A DNA stretch of 64,000 nucleotides, from contig NZ_JAERRJ010000002.1 of the NCBI RefSeq assembly GCF_016741815.1, positions 496,001 through 560,000 on the forward strand. Reading direction: 5' to 3'. Of the stretch, positions 8,873-17,200 are shown in pieces; position 1 is the stretch's first letter; every line of letters starts with the position of its first letter. The notes below the pieces were generated by a model. That model had not been told where the DNA came from. It was given only the letters and a program-made list of their open reading frames with translations, and did not search any database. The translations under genes were made by a program, and so were the position numbers. The stretch is from Nocardia acididurans (GTDB taxonomy: Bacteria; Actinomycetota; Actinomycetes; Mycobacteriales; Mycobacteriaceae).

Positions 8873-10027
8873 GTGGGTCTCAACGTTGTGATGATCGCGA
8901 CGTATCCACTCGAACCGGGCCGGATCGTCGGCGGAATCGAGTCGGTGACAAGCACTCTCGTCTCCGCCCTGGCCGCCAGGGCGGAGATCGACCGGCTCAC
9001 CGTGCTGCGCTTCCACACCGGGGAAGCGCCCGTGCACACCCGCCGGGAGGGGCCCAAGGTCGAGATCCGGTATCTGCGCGGACAGCGCCGGCTCGCGGTG
9101 GCCACGGGCTCGTATTTCGATGTGCGCCAGGCACGGAAGATCATCGCGGAGTTACGGCCCGATGTGGTGCACGCGCAGGAGATCGGCTCGCGTGGCGATA
9201 TCGCCACCCAGGTCAGCGACAACGCGGTGGTCACCGTGCACGGGCTGGTGCACCTCGAAACCAAGCTCCAGGCGAGATCCAGTGTCAAGGAACGGGTCCG
9301 GTACCACCTGATCGCGGGCATGGTACGGCGGGTACTGCGCCGGGCGAGGGTGGTCATCTCCATCTCCGGCTACGACGCGCAGGCCGTCGCGAACATGGTG
9401 CACGGCACGCACATCAGTATTCCGAATCCGACCGCCCCGGAGTTCTTCGCGCTCGCGCCGTCCGGTCCCACCGAGCAGCGGCTGCTGTTCGCCGGTGTGC
9501 TGTCGGCGCGCAAGAATCCTGAGGGCCTGTTGCGGGCGTTCGCCCTTGCGGTACAGCGGGTTCCGAAGGCGCGGCTGGTCGTGGTCGGACCGCAGCCGGA
9601 CGCGGAGTACGCGCGCGGCATTCGCGCCCTGGTCACCGAACTCGGGCTCGACGAGCAGGTCGAATTCGCCGGTATGGTCGACAACGAGCGGCTGCGCGCG
9701 GAGATCACGCTGGCCCGCGCCGTGGTGATGTTCTCGCACGAGGAAACCTCGCCGACCATCCTCGCGCAGGCCATGGCCGCCGGGAAGCCGGTGCTGTCCT
9801 CCCGGGTCGGCGGCATCCCGGAGATGGTGACCGACGGCGAGAACGGCTATCTCGTCGACTCCGAGGACACGAACGCGCTGGCCGAACGCATGGTCACCCT
9901 GCTGGAGAACCAGGATCTCGCCCTGCGGCTCGGCGCGCGCGGGCACGACACGGCGCGGGAGAAGTTCGAGCCGGACGCGGTCGCACGGCGCACGGTCGAA
10001 ACGTATCTGCGGGTCGCCGCGAAGTAG
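8873..10027 (+). CDS. GT4 family glycosyltransferase
   Basis: A 384-residue GT-B glycosyltransferase. The acceptor half opens 'VVMIATYPLEPGRIVGGIESV' with the usual Gly-Gly-hydroxyl loop, and the middle has 'VVTVHGLVHLE'. The donor half contains 'LLFAGVLSARKNPEGLLRAF' and 'HEETSPTILAQAMAAGKPVLSS', the EX7-type donor segment in which the second glutamate is replaced by glutamine. The GTG start is supported by GAGGAG about six bases upstream. It would add a sugar in the cytoplasm. The epimerase gene follows after 30 bases. Confidence 0.9.
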   Translation: MGLNVVMIATYPLEPGRIVGGIESVTSTLVSALAARAEIDRLTVLRFHTGEAPVHTRREGPKVEIRYLRGQRRLAVATGSYFDVRQARKIIAELRPDVVHAQEIGSRGDIATQVSDNAVVTVHGLVHLETKLQARSSVKERVRYHLIAGMVRRVLRRARVVISISGYDAQAVANMVHGTHISIPNPTAPEFFALAPSGPTEQRLLFAGVLSARKNPEGLLRAFALAVQRVPKARLVVVGPQPDAEYARGIRALVTELGLDEQVEFAGMVDNERLRAEITLARAVVMFSHEETSPTILAQAMAAGKPVLSSRVGGIPEMVTDGENGYLVDSEDTNALAERMVTLLENQDLALRLGARGHDTAREKFEPDAVARRTVETYLRVAAK

Positions 10028-10057
10028 AGACAGCCAAGAAACGCAGGGGGACAACGC

Positions 10058-11116
10058 ATGACAGCGTCCGACAACACCACGGCCTCCGACAACACCACGG
10101 CCTCCGGCAGCACGGCGTCCGAGCGCACCGCGGCGTCCGCGACGTCTCCGGGCGACGCGCTGGACTGGGCCGGGCGTCCGGTGCTCGTCACCGGCGGGGC
10201 CGGATTCATCGGCTCGCATCTGGTGGAGCAGCTGGTGGCGGCCGGGGCCGAGGTCACCGTGCTGGACATCTTCACCTCCGGCAGCCGCGACAACCTCGCC
10301 GCGGTCGCCGAGTCGATCACGCTGCGCGAGACCGATATTCGCGACCTCGACTGGGCCGAATACCTCACCGCGCATCCGGTAGACGTCATCTTCCACCTGG
10401 CGGCCAATGCCTATGTGCCGCCCTCGGTGGAGCAGCCCGCCATGGACTGCGAACTCAACTTCACCAGCACCTTCCGCCTGCTCGAGGCGCTGCGCGTGCT
10501 CGAGTGGCCGGGCCGGCTGGTCTTCGCCTCCAGCGCGGCGGTGTACGGCAACTCGGTGCGCATTCCGATCCGCGAGGACGATCCCACCGTGCCGATCTCC
10601 CCGTACGGGGTGGGCAAGCTGGCCGCCGAACGCTATCTCGCGGTCTTCGCCGACCTGTACGGCCTGAATCTCGCCTCGGTGCGGTTCTTTTCGGCGTTCG
10701 GGCCGCGACAGCGCAAACAGGTGGTGTTCGACCTGCTGGCCAAACTCGATCGCGATCACGAGCGACTGTTCATCCACGGTGACGGCACCCAGGTCCGCGA
10801 CTTCCTCTACGTCGCCGACGCCGCCCGCTCGGCCATGATCGTGGCCGCCAACGCCCCGCTGCGCGGCGAGGCCTACAACGTGGGCGCGGGCCACGAGTAC
10901 ACCATCGACCATCTGGCCAAATCACTGTGCGCCATCACGGGTTCGGCCCCGGAGTTCGACTACAGCGGCACGAATCGCCCCGGCGATCCGGAGAAGCTCG
11001 TCGTCGACATCTCCAAACTGCGCGCGATCGGCTACCGGCCCAGCGTCGAGTTCGATCAGGGCCTGGCCGACACCGTCGCCTGGTACGAGTCGCTGACCGG
11101 GGCGCGCTGGCGGTGA
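10058..11116 (+). CDS. NAD-dependent sugar-nucleotide epimerase/dehydratase
   Basis: A 352-residue extended short-chain dehydrogenase. The NAD loop TGGAGFIGSH lies near residue 47, the active-site serine region 'FASSAAVYG' near 160, and the catalytic YxxxK as 'SPYGVGK' near 185. This matches the UDP-glucose 4-epimerase/dTDP-glucose dehydratase branch; the exact reaction cannot be assigned. The first 40 residues are an unusual Thr/Ser/Ala-rich tail containing a DNA-encoded tandem repeat. The start is well supported by AGGGGG seven bases before the ATG. Its stop overlaps the next gene's GTG (GTGA). It should provide an activated sugar for the surface glycan. Confidence 0.88.
   Translation: MTASDNTTASDNTTASGSTASERTAASATSPGDALDWAGRPVLVTGGAGFIGSHLVEQLVAAGAEVTVLDIFTSGSRDNLAAVAESITLRETDIRDLDWAEYLTAHPVDVIFHLAANAYVPPSVEQPAMDCELNFTSTFRLLEALRVLEWPGRLVFASSAAVYGNSVRIPIREDDPTVPISPYGVGKLAAERYLAVFADLYGLNLASVRFFSAFGPRQRKQVVFDLLAKLDRDHERLFIHGDGTQVRDFLYVADAARSAMIVAANAPLRGEAYNVGAGHEYTIDHLAKSLCAITGSAPEFDYSGTNRPGDPEKLVVDISKLRAIGYRPSVEFDQGLADTVAWYESLTGARWR
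10070..10105 (+). repeat. Two perfect 18-base tandem repeats in coding sequence
   Basis: The unit GACAACACCACGGCCTCC occurs twice in a row and encodes DNTTAS twice in the N-terminal tail of the epimerase. A shorter, imperfect relative (GSTAS) follows. The unit length is a multiple of three, so copy-number change would lengthen or shorten the tail without breaking the frame. Confidence 0.9.
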
Positions 11117-11952
11117 GAAAACCGTTGCGCGCCACGCTCCTCACCGCACTGCTCGCGGTGCTGGTCGTGGCGTGCTCACCCGGCGCACCGCCGCGCCCGC
11201 AGTCCTTCGTGGGCGACTACGAGACCGGCGATTTCAGCCAGTGGGCGTACTGCCAGAACATCGTGGTCACCAGCGGGCCCTGCACGAGCTACAGCAATAC
11301 CGACAGCATGCAGGTGGTGAGCGATACGGTGCGCCAGGGCCGTTACGCGGCCCGGTTCGAGGTCGATCAGGGCGACACTCCCGGCAGCATCTGCTGCGGC
11401 GACCGCGCCGAGGTGAGCGGGGAGAACGCCACCGACGCCGATGAGGGCGACGAGCGCTGGTACCAGTGGAGCACCCGCTTCGCCCCGAACTTCCCGGCCG
11501 GCAGGGGCTGGAGCGTGCTGTCGCAGTGGCACGCGAACGCGGACGGCTCACCGCCGCTGGCGATCGGAGCAGGTCCGACCAATGTGAGCGAAGACCATTG
11601 GGGCGTGGTCGTTTCCACGTGGTACGCGCCCGGGGATCCGGGGCCGACCTACACCCCGTGGAGCCGGCAGATCGTCACCGGCGAGTGGACCGATATCAAA
11701 CTGCACGTGAAATGGTCCGTCGAGGATTCCGAGGGCTATCTGGAGCTGTGGGTCGGGGGCGTGCGCCAGAGTTTCGACGCGGCCCCCTGCGCGGGTGAAA
11801 TCCGGTGCCGGGTACGGACGCTCATGCCCAGCGGCGGCGGGATCTACTTCAAGCAGGGGTACTACCGGGATCCGGATATCGAGGCGGAGGGCATCGTCTA
11901 TCACGACGGCTTCTCGGTGGCGACCACCGAGGCGGGGCTGAGGCCGCTGTGA
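11113..11952 (+). CDS. Polysaccharide lyase (heparin lyase I-like) lipoprotein
   Basis: A 279-residue secreted protein. The first 21 residues are a signal peptide ending in the lipobox LVVAC, so it should be anchored on the outer face of the plasma membrane. The mature part is a jelly-roll-like domain starting 'GDYETGDFSQWAYCQ', with 'RAEVSGENA' and 'WYQWSTRFAPNFPAGRGWSVLSQWHA' and the C-terminal 'YFKQGYYRDPD', a pattern seen in the polysaccharide-lyase/heparin-lyase I-like family. It overlaps the epimerase by GTGA, so it belongs to the glycan operon and may trim or release the polymer. The substrate cannot be named. Confidence 0.75.
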   Translation: MRKPLRATLLTALLAVLVVACSPGAPPRPQSFVGDYETGDFSQWAYCQNIVVTSGPCTSYSNTDSMQVVSDTVRQGRYAARFEVDQGDTPGSICCGDRAEVSGENATDADEGDERWYQWSTRFAPNFPAGRGWSVLSQWHANADGSPPLAIGAGPTNVSEDHWGVVVSTWYAPGDPGPTYTPWSRQIVTGEWTDIKLHVKWSVEDSEGYLELWVGGVRQSFDAAPCAGEIRCRVRTLMPSGGGIYFKQGYYRDPDIEAEGIVYHDGFSVATTEAGLRPL

Positions 11953-11962
11953 CCCGGCGCGG

Positions 11963-12406
11963 TCAGGGCGCGTCCGGCCACCGTCCGACGATGGTCATCT
12001 CGCCGCGCAGCACGTTCACGAAGTGCGGCAGGCGTTCCAGCCCGTAGGAGCGAAGCACCCTGCCCACCGGCGTCATTCGCGGATCCTCGCGCGGCGGCAG
12101 CAGACGGTTGCCGGCGTCGCTGGCGAACAGCGCCTCGAGATGCGGCCCGACCTCCACGTACATACTGCGGAATTCGAGCATGCCGAAGGGCATTCCGCCG
12201 GGGCCGGTCCGCGGCGCCCGGTGCAGGATCGGCCCCTGACTGGATATCTTGACCGCCACCGCGATCACGAGCAGCACGGGCGCGGTGGCGAGCAGTGCCA
12301 GCACCGCCAGCAGACAGTCCAGGACGCGATGGGTGGGCCGCACGGCTGCGCCGCTCACGCCGGAGCGCGGCGGCCGGACACGACCGTCGGAAATCTCGAA
12401 ATCCAT
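11963..12406 (-). CDS. Short bacterial sugar transferase (WcaJ/CpsE-type catalytic domain)
   Basis: A 147-residue protein resembling the initiating polyprenyl-phosphate sugar-1-phosphate transferases: 'RVLDCLLAVLALLATAPVLLVIAVAVKI' (membrane re-entrant helix), 'FGMLEFRSMY' (usual KFRSM) and 'DPRMTPVGRVLRSYGLERLPHFVNVLRGEM'. The family continues with VGPRP and about 40-50 more residues; here the motif reads VGRWP and the protein stops three residues later. It is therefore either a truncated enzyme or a minimal variant. The ATG at 12406 has GGGGGAGG about twelve bases upstream. It lies tail to tail with the lyase gene. Confidence 0.75.
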   Translation of the reverse strand: MDFEISDGRVRPPRSGVSGAAVRPTHRVLDCLLAVLALLATAPVLLVIAVAVKISSQGPILHRAPRTGPGGMPFGMLEFRSMYVEVGPHLEALFASDAGNRLLPPREDPRMTPVGRVLRSYGLERLPHFVNVLRGEMTIVGRWPDAP

Positions 12407-12925
12407 GAAACGAACGCACCTCCCCCACGGGAGAACTCGGTTCCGATCTCCGATGATCAGTTCCTCGGATCGGGCTGATGCCGGTTCCCCAAGGGCTTTT
12501 CGACCAGGAACCAACCGATGGGGCCGTCGACTCTTTCGGCTGCCAGAGCCCGAATGTTACACATCCGGGTGGACGGAGTTCGCGAAAACTGCGACCCTGC
12601 ACAGTGTCCCGGAAATAGCGGGAAGCGTCGAGACCGGTTTCCTATTTGTTTCCCACATATTTCCCCTGTTCGATTCTTCGCAGCGTGCCGCATCGGCCAC
12701 ACGCTGGGCCGATGCCGCGTAACCCTTGATTTGCAAGACTCGAGAGTTTGCCGACCGAACGCCCGGTTCTGCGGCTCGCAGAAATTCAACTTCCCATCAC
12801 CGTCAGATCACGGTCACAGCCCGGCGGCGAGCGTCAATCCTGTTGTAACGTAAGGCCGGATCGAGCCGACCTCAGGTCAACCGGTGCAATCGCCGGCCTG
12901 GTTCGGTGAAAGGTGGGGAACCTGC
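12407..12925. promoter_or_regulatory. 519-base non-coding divergent region with a hairpin
   Basis: No convincing gene is present; the short frames here have no recognisable content. The stretch is clearly less GC-rich than its surroundings (for instance around 12640-12680), which suits promoters for the short sugar transferase on the minus strand and the deoxysugar operon on the plus strand. A perfect inverted repeat lies at 12690-12698 (GCATCGGCC) and 12107 bases further into the numbering at 12707-12715 (GGCCGATGC), with an eight-base loop and no following T-run, so it looks more like a protein site or leader hairpin than a terminator. Confidence 0.45.
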
Positions 12926-14173
12926 GTGCTGTGCCGTCTCTGTGCGTCCGACCGTCTGGTCAGTGTTCTGGATCTCGGCGCCACTCCGCCGTGCGAGAAA
13001 TTCCTCACCGCCGGCGAACTGGATCTCCCCGAACCCACCTATCCGCTGCATCTGCGGCTGTGCGAGAACTGCCTGCTGCTCCAAATTCCGGCACTCATCA
13101 CGCCCGAGGACACCTTCACCGAATACGCCTACTTCTCCTCGTATTCCGACAGCTGGGTGCGGCACGCGAAGATCTTCGTGGACCAGGCCGTGGAACGCGC
13201 CGGGCTGGGCGCCGAGTCGTTCGTGGTGGAGGTGGCCAGCAATGACGGCTACCTGCTGCAGCACGCGGTCACCGCGGGCATCCGCTGCCTGGGCATCGAA
13301 CCGTCGGTGAATGTCGGTGCGGCGGCGCGGGAGAAGGGCGTGCCCACCCGCACCGCCTTCCTCGACGAGGACACCGCGGCGGCGGTGCGGGCCGAGCACG
13401 GACCGGCGAATCTCGTTGTCGCCAACAATGTCTACGCCCACATCCCGGATCTGCTCGGCTTCACGCGGTCGCTGCGCGGGCTGCTGGCCGACGACGGCTG
13501 GCTGTCCATCGAGGTGCACCACGCGCTGAACCTGGTGACGCTGGGCCAGTTCGACACCATCTATCACGAGCATTTCCAGTACTACACGGTGCTGGCCGCC
13601 CAGCGCGCCCTCGCCACCGCCGGTCTCACCGTGGTCGACGTCGAACTGCTTGCCACACACGGGGGTTCGATCCGGCTGTGGGCCCGGCCCGACGCCGTGG
13701 CCGAACCGGCCGAGCGGGTCGCCGAGGTATTGCGGATCGAGGCCGAGGCCGGGCTGCACGAGGTCGCGGGATACCTCGAGCTACGTCCCCGCACCGAGCG
13801 GGTCCGCCAGGATCTGCTGCGCTATCTGCTGGACGCCAGGGCATCCGGCAAGCGGGTGGTCGGCTACGGCGCGCCCGGCAAGGGCAACACCCTGCTCAAC
13901 TACTGCGGCATCCGCGCCGACCTGCTCGAGTACACCGTCGACCGGAATCCCTACAAGCACGGGCGATTCACGCCCGGCACCCGCATCCCCATCCACGCCC
14001 CGGAACGCATCGACGCCGACCGGCCCGATGTGGTGGTGGTCCTGCCGTGGAATCTCGAAACCGAGATCACCGCGCAGCTGCGTCACGTCGCCGAGTGGGG
14101 CGGCGAACTCGTCTATCCCCTCCCCACACTGCATTTCGCTCAGGATTCTGTTCGGAAAGAGGAACTGCCATGA
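12926..14173 (+). CDS. Class I SAM methyltransferase, sugar C-methyltransferase type
   Basis: A 415-residue protein with the three-part layout of the TylCIII/NovU-type sugar C-methyltransferases. The N-terminal zinc-binding segment is 'LCRLCASDRL...LCENCLLLQ' with four cysteines, followed by the SAM fold with 'FVVEVASNDGYLLQHA', the conserved 'YHEHFQYYT' and 'THGGSIRLWA', and a C-terminal domain with 'VVGYGAPGKGNTLLNY'. Such enzymes methylate C-3 of dTDP-4-keto-deoxysugars. The GTG at 12926 is chosen because AGGTGGGG stands eight bases upstream and the family begins at the first cysteine pair; a GTG at 12884 is possible. It overlaps the next gene by ATGA. Confidence 0.85.
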   Translation: MLCRLCASDRLVSVLDLGATPPCEKFLTAGELDLPEPTYPLHLRLCENCLLLQIPALITPEDTFTEYAYFSSYSDSWVRHAKIFVDQAVERAGLGAESFVVEVASNDGYLLQHAVTAGIRCLGIEPSVNVGAAAREKGVPTRTAFLDEDTAAAVRAEHGPANLVVANNVYAHIPDLLGFTRSLRGLLADDGWLSIEVHHALNLVTLGQFDTIYHEHFQYYTVLAAQRALATAGLTVVDVELLATHGGSIRLWARPDAVAEPAERVAEVLRIEAEAGLHEVAGYLELRPRTERVRQDLLRYLLDARASGKRVVGYGAPGKGNTLLNYCGIRADLLEYTVDRNPYKHGRFTPGTRIPIHAPERIDADRPDVVVVLPWNLETEITAQLRHVAEWGGELVYPLPTLHFAQDSVRKEELP

Positions 14174-14952
14174 AGGTCGTGCTGTTCTGCGGCGGCTACG
14201 GCATGCGGATGCGCAACGGGTCCGAGGACATGGTCCCCAAGCCCATGCAGATGGTCGGCCCCCGCCCGCTGATCTGGCATGTCATGCGCTACTACGCCCA
14301 CTACGGGCACAAGGACTTCATCCTGTGCCTGGGCTACGGCGCCTCGCACATCAAGAACTTCTTCCTCACCTATCAGGAGTCGGTGTCCAACGACTTCGTC
14401 ATCCGCGGCGGCAAAGTCGAACTGCTGCAATCCGATATCAGCGATTGGACCATCACCTTCGTCGACACCGGCACCGAATCGCCCATCGGTGAACGGCTGC
14501 GCCGCGTACGCGAACACCTCGGCGGCGAACGCTACTTCCTGGCCAACTACGCCGACGTGCTCACCGACGCGCCGCTGGACACCATGATCGGCAAGTTCCA
14601 GGATTCCGGCGCGGCGGCCTCCATGATGATCGTGCCGCCGCAGTCCTCCTTCCACTGCGTGGACGTGAACGGCTCCGGCGAGGTCAAGAACATCACCCCG
14701 GTCGCTAAGCTGCCCATCTGGGAGAACGGCGGCTACTTCGTGCTCACCCAGGAGGTGTTCGACCACCTGCCGCCGGGCGGCGATCTGGTGGAGGACGCCT
14801 GCGGTGCGCTCGCCGCGCAGGGACGGTTGTTCGGCTATCAGCACCACGGGTTCTGGAAGCCCGCCGACACCTTCAAGGAGCGCGCCGAACTCGACGCCGG
14901 CTACCAGACCGGCGACCGGCCCTGGATGGTGTGGGAGCAGCCCACCGCATGA
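14170..14952 (+). CDS. RfbF-like sugar-1-phosphate nucleotidyltransferase
   Basis: A 260-residue nucleotidyltransferase. The N-terminus 'VVLFCGGYGMRMR...VPKPMQMVGPRPLIWHVMRYYAHYG' matches the NTP-sugar pyrophosphorylase signature, and 'DFILCLGYGASHIKNFF' and 'NYADVLTD' resemble glucose-1-phosphate cytidylyltransferase (RfbF). The usual GTR of the phosphate loop reads GMR, keeping the arginine but losing the threonine. It should make a CDP- (or dNDP-) sugar from a sugar-1-phosphate in the cytoplasm. It is coupled by ATGA overlaps to both neighbours, so methyltransferase, activation and deacetylase are made together. Confidence 0.82.
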   Translation: MKVVLFCGGYGMRMRNGSEDMVPKPMQMVGPRPLIWHVMRYYAHYGHKDFILCLGYGASHIKNFFLTYQESVSNDFVIRGGKVELLQSDISDWTITFVDTGTESPIGERLRRVREHLGGERYFLANYADVLTDAPLDTMIGKFQDSGAAASMMIVPPQSSFHCVDVNGSGEVKNITPVAKLPIWENGGYFVLTQEVFDHLPPGGDLVEDACGALAAQGRLFGYQHHGFWKPADTFKERAELDAGYQTGDRPWMVWEQPTA

Positions 14953-15599
14953 TCGGACTCGATACCGGCGCGGTCCGCGAAATCGCCCTGCTGGCCGCGC
15001 ATTGCGATGATCTGGCCATCGGGCTGGGCGGCACCCTGCTCACCCTCGCGCAGAACGTGCCCGGCCTGCGCGTGCGGGCGCTGGTGCTGTCCGGGGCGGG
15101 CACCGAGCGCGCCTACGAGGAACAGGCGGCACTCGAAGCCTTCTGCCCCGGAGCCGATCTCGACCTGCGCATCCTCGACGTGCCCGACGGGTACGCGCCC
15201 GCGCACTGGGAGCGGGTCAAGGACGCGGTGGCGGTGTTGCGCCGCGGCAGCCGCGCCGACGTGGTCTTCGCCCCGCAGCGCCGCGACGCGCACCAGGACC
15301 ACCGGCTGCTGGCGCAGTTGACGCCCACCGAGTTCCGCGATCACCTGGTGCTCGGCTACGAGATCCTCAAGTGGGAGACCGACACCCCGCAGCCCACCGT
15401 GTTCCATCCGCTGAGCACCGGCAATGCCGAGCTCAAGGCCGCGCTGCTGTTGAAACACTATCCCTCGCAACGTAATCGGGACTGGTTCGACGAACAGTCC
15501 TTCCTCGGACTGTCCCGGCTGCGCGGGGTGCAGTGCCGCGCCCGGCATGCCGAGGGCTTCCTGCTCGAGAAGGCCACTCTCATCTTCGGAGGTGCATGA
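14949..15599 (+). CDS. PIG-L family deacetylase
   Basis: A 216-residue protein of the LmbE/PIG-L fold. The metal-binding motif is 'AAHCDDLAIGLGG' (usual HPDDE, here with Leu for Glu), and the second motif 'DAHQDHR' supplies the HxxDH histidines. Family members remove N-acetyl groups from GlcNAc-containing glycolipids or small thiols; here the target is more likely an amino sugar of the glycan or its precursor. ATGA overlap with the nucleotidyltransferase supports co-translation. The replacement of the last motif residue could lower activity. Confidence 0.82.
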   Translation: MIGLDTGAVREIALLAAHCDDLAIGLGGTLLTLAQNVPGLRVRALVLSGAGTERAYEEQAALEAFCPGADLDLRILDVPDGYAPAHWERVKDAVAVLRRGSRADVVFAPQRRDAHQDHRLLAQLTPTEFRDHLVLGYEILKWETDTPQPTVFHPLSTGNAELKAALLLKHYPSQRNRDWFDEQSFLGLSRLRGVQCRARHAEGFLLEKATLIFGGA

Positions 15600-15601
15600 T
15601 C

Positions 15602-16630
15602 ATGCGCGTGCTCGTCACCGGACATCAGGGGTATCTGGGTACCGTCATGGTGCCGGTACTGCAGGGGGCCGGACACGACGTGACCGGCTTGGACAGTGGG
15701 TATTTCGCCGACTGCGTGCTGGGCGAGGCCCCCGCCGCGCCGCCGACGCTGCCGGTGGACCTACGCGATGTGACGGTCGATCAGCTATCGGGTTTCGACG
15801 CCGTCGTCCATCTGGCCGCGCTGTCCAATGATCCGCTCGGCGCGCTGGCCCCGCAGATCACCTACGACATCAACCATCACGCCTCGGTGCGGCTGGCCCG
15901 GCTGGCCAAAGAGGCGGGCGTGCAACGGTTCCTGTACGCCTCGACCTGCTCGGTGTACGGCGCGGCCGGCGACGGCCTGGTGACCGAGGACGCGCCCCTG
16001 CGCCCGCTCACCCCGTACGCGGAGAGCAAGGTGAAGGTGGAGGACGATGTCGCGAACCTCGCCGATTCCGGCTTCTCCCCCGTATTCCTGCGCAATGCCA
16101 CGGCATTCGGATTCTCACCCCGGCTGCGCGCCGATATCGTGCTCAACAATCTGGTCGGCTATGCCGTGCTGACCGGTGAGGTGAAGGTGCTCTCCGACGG
16201 CACGCCGTGGCGGCCGCTGGTGCACGCGCGCGATATCGCCGCCGGCTTCGCCGTCTGCCTGGACGCGCCGAGCGAGGCCATCCACTGCCGCGCCTACAAC
16301 GTCGGCACCGAGGCCAACAATCTCACCGTCGCCGAGATCGCGCAATCGGTGGTCGAGGCGGTACCGGATTCCACGCTGGTCATCACCGGGGAGAGCGGTG
16401 CGGACCCGCGCTCGTATCGGGTCGACTTCTCCTATGCCCGTAAGGAACTCGGCTTCGAAGCCCGGTGGAGCATCCCCGAGGGCGCGGCCGAACTGTACCG
16501 CGAATACGTGGCGCGCGGCCTCACCTCCGAGGCGTTCTTCGCCCGCTTCACCCGCCTGGCGCACCTGAAGTCGCTCAAGGAGGCGGGCGTGCTCGACGAC
16601 GAATTGCGCCGGATCAGGATCGAGGCGTGA
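15602..16630 (+). CDS. NAD-dependent sugar-nucleotide epimerase/dehydratase
   Basis: A 342-residue extended SDR. The NAD loop is 'VLVTGHQGYLG', the serine motif 'LYASTCSVYG', and the catalytic pair 'TPYAESKVKVE' (YxxxK). 'NATAFGFSPRLRADIVLNNLVG' and the C-terminal 'AYNVGTEANNLTVAEIA' are usual in sugar-nucleotide epimerases found in deoxysugar clusters. Start: an ATG at 15596 overlaps the PIG-L stop but is only three bases from GGAGG; the ATG at 15602 has nine bases and is preferred. The last 17 bases overlap the 3' end of the RmlC-like gene on the other strand. Confidence 0.87.
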   Translation: MRVLVTGHQGYLGTVMVPVLQGAGHDVTGLDSGYFADCVLGEAPAAPPTLPVDLRDVTVDQLSGFDAVVHLAALSNDPLGALAPQITYDINHHASVRLARLAKEAGVQRFLYASTCSVYGAAGDGLVTEDAPLRPLTPYAESKVKVEDDVANLADSGFSPVFLRNATAFGFSPRLRADIVLNNLVGYAVLTGEVKVLSDGTPWRPLVHARDIAAGFAVCLDAPSEAIHCRAYNVGTEANNLTVAEIAQSVVEAVPDSTLVITGESGADPRSYRVDFSYARKELGFEARWSIPEGAAELYREYVARGLTSEAFFARFTRLAHLKSLKEAGVLDDELRRIRIEA

Positions 16631-17186
16631 CGTGGCCGAGCAGGTCCAGCAGCGCCCGCCAGGAACCGGCGCCCGCGTCGCGGTCGGACACCACGGTCAC
16701 CGGCTGCGGCCACGCGATGGCCAGGTCCGGATCGTCATAGGCCACGCCGAGATCCTCGGCGGGGTCGTGCGGGCGGTCGATGCGGTAGCAGACATCGGCC
16801 ACCGGGGTCAGCGCCTGGAAGCCGTGCAGAAAGCCCGGCGGCACGTACAGGTGGCGGAAATCGCTGTCGTCCAACAGGAATGCCTGCCGCAGGCCGAAGG
16901 TCGGCGAATCCGGGCGGATATCCACCAGCACGTCGTGCACCGCGCCGTGCGCGCACCGCACCAGCTTGGCCTCACCGCGGCCGGACCGGCCGTGCAGGCC
17001 CCGCACCACACCCCGGAACGACCGCGACTGCGAATCCTGCACGAAGGTGGCCGAGCGCCCCGGCGCGCCCAGATACTCGTCGAACTCGGCGGCGTCGAAG
17101 GTCCGGGTGAACAGGCCCCGGCCGTCGTGATGCGGCTGCGGGGTCAGCACCAGGACGTCGGCGAGCTCGGTCGGTTCGATGCGCAC
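16614..17186 (-). CDS. dTDP-4-dehydrorhamnose 3,5-epimerase-like protein (RmlC family)
   Basis: A 190-residue cupin of the RmlC family: 'DGRGLFTRTFDAAEFDEYLG', 'VQDSQSRSFRGVVRGLHGR' with the catalytic histidine, 'AKLVRCAHGAVHDVLVDIRPDSPTFG' and 'RHLYVPPGFLHGFQAL'. The usual RGLHyQ reads RGLHGR, so the substrate pocket may differ and 3-epimerase-only activity is possible. It is the only gene of this block on the minus strand. Its GTG start is 14 bases from the divergent ATG of the next methyltransferase, so each promoter must lie within the other gene or neighbouring sequence. Confidence 0.85.
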   Translation of the reverse strand: MRIEPTELADVLVLTPQPHHDGRGLFTRTFDAAEFDEYLGAPGRSATFVQDSQSRSFRGVVRGLHGRSGRGEAKLVRCAHGAVHDVLVDIRPDSPTFGLRQAFLLDDSDFRHLYVPPGFLHGFQALTPVADVCYRIDRPHDPAEDLGVAYDDPDLAIAWPQPVTVVSDRDAGAGSWRALLDLLGHVTPRS

Positions 17187-17200
17187 CAGGCCATCGTGCC

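Noticed and set aside
10070..10105. CRISPR or mobile-element repeat
   Set aside because: Only two adjacent copies without spacers, in frame within a gene with a good ribosome site.
12690..12715. Hairpin as a transcription terminator
   Set aside because: Genes on both sides point away from it and there is no T-run, so nothing needs terminating there.
12457..12853. Small overlapping frames in the 519-base intergenic region
   Set aside because: No ribosome sites, no recognisable protein content, and lower GC typical of promoter sequence.
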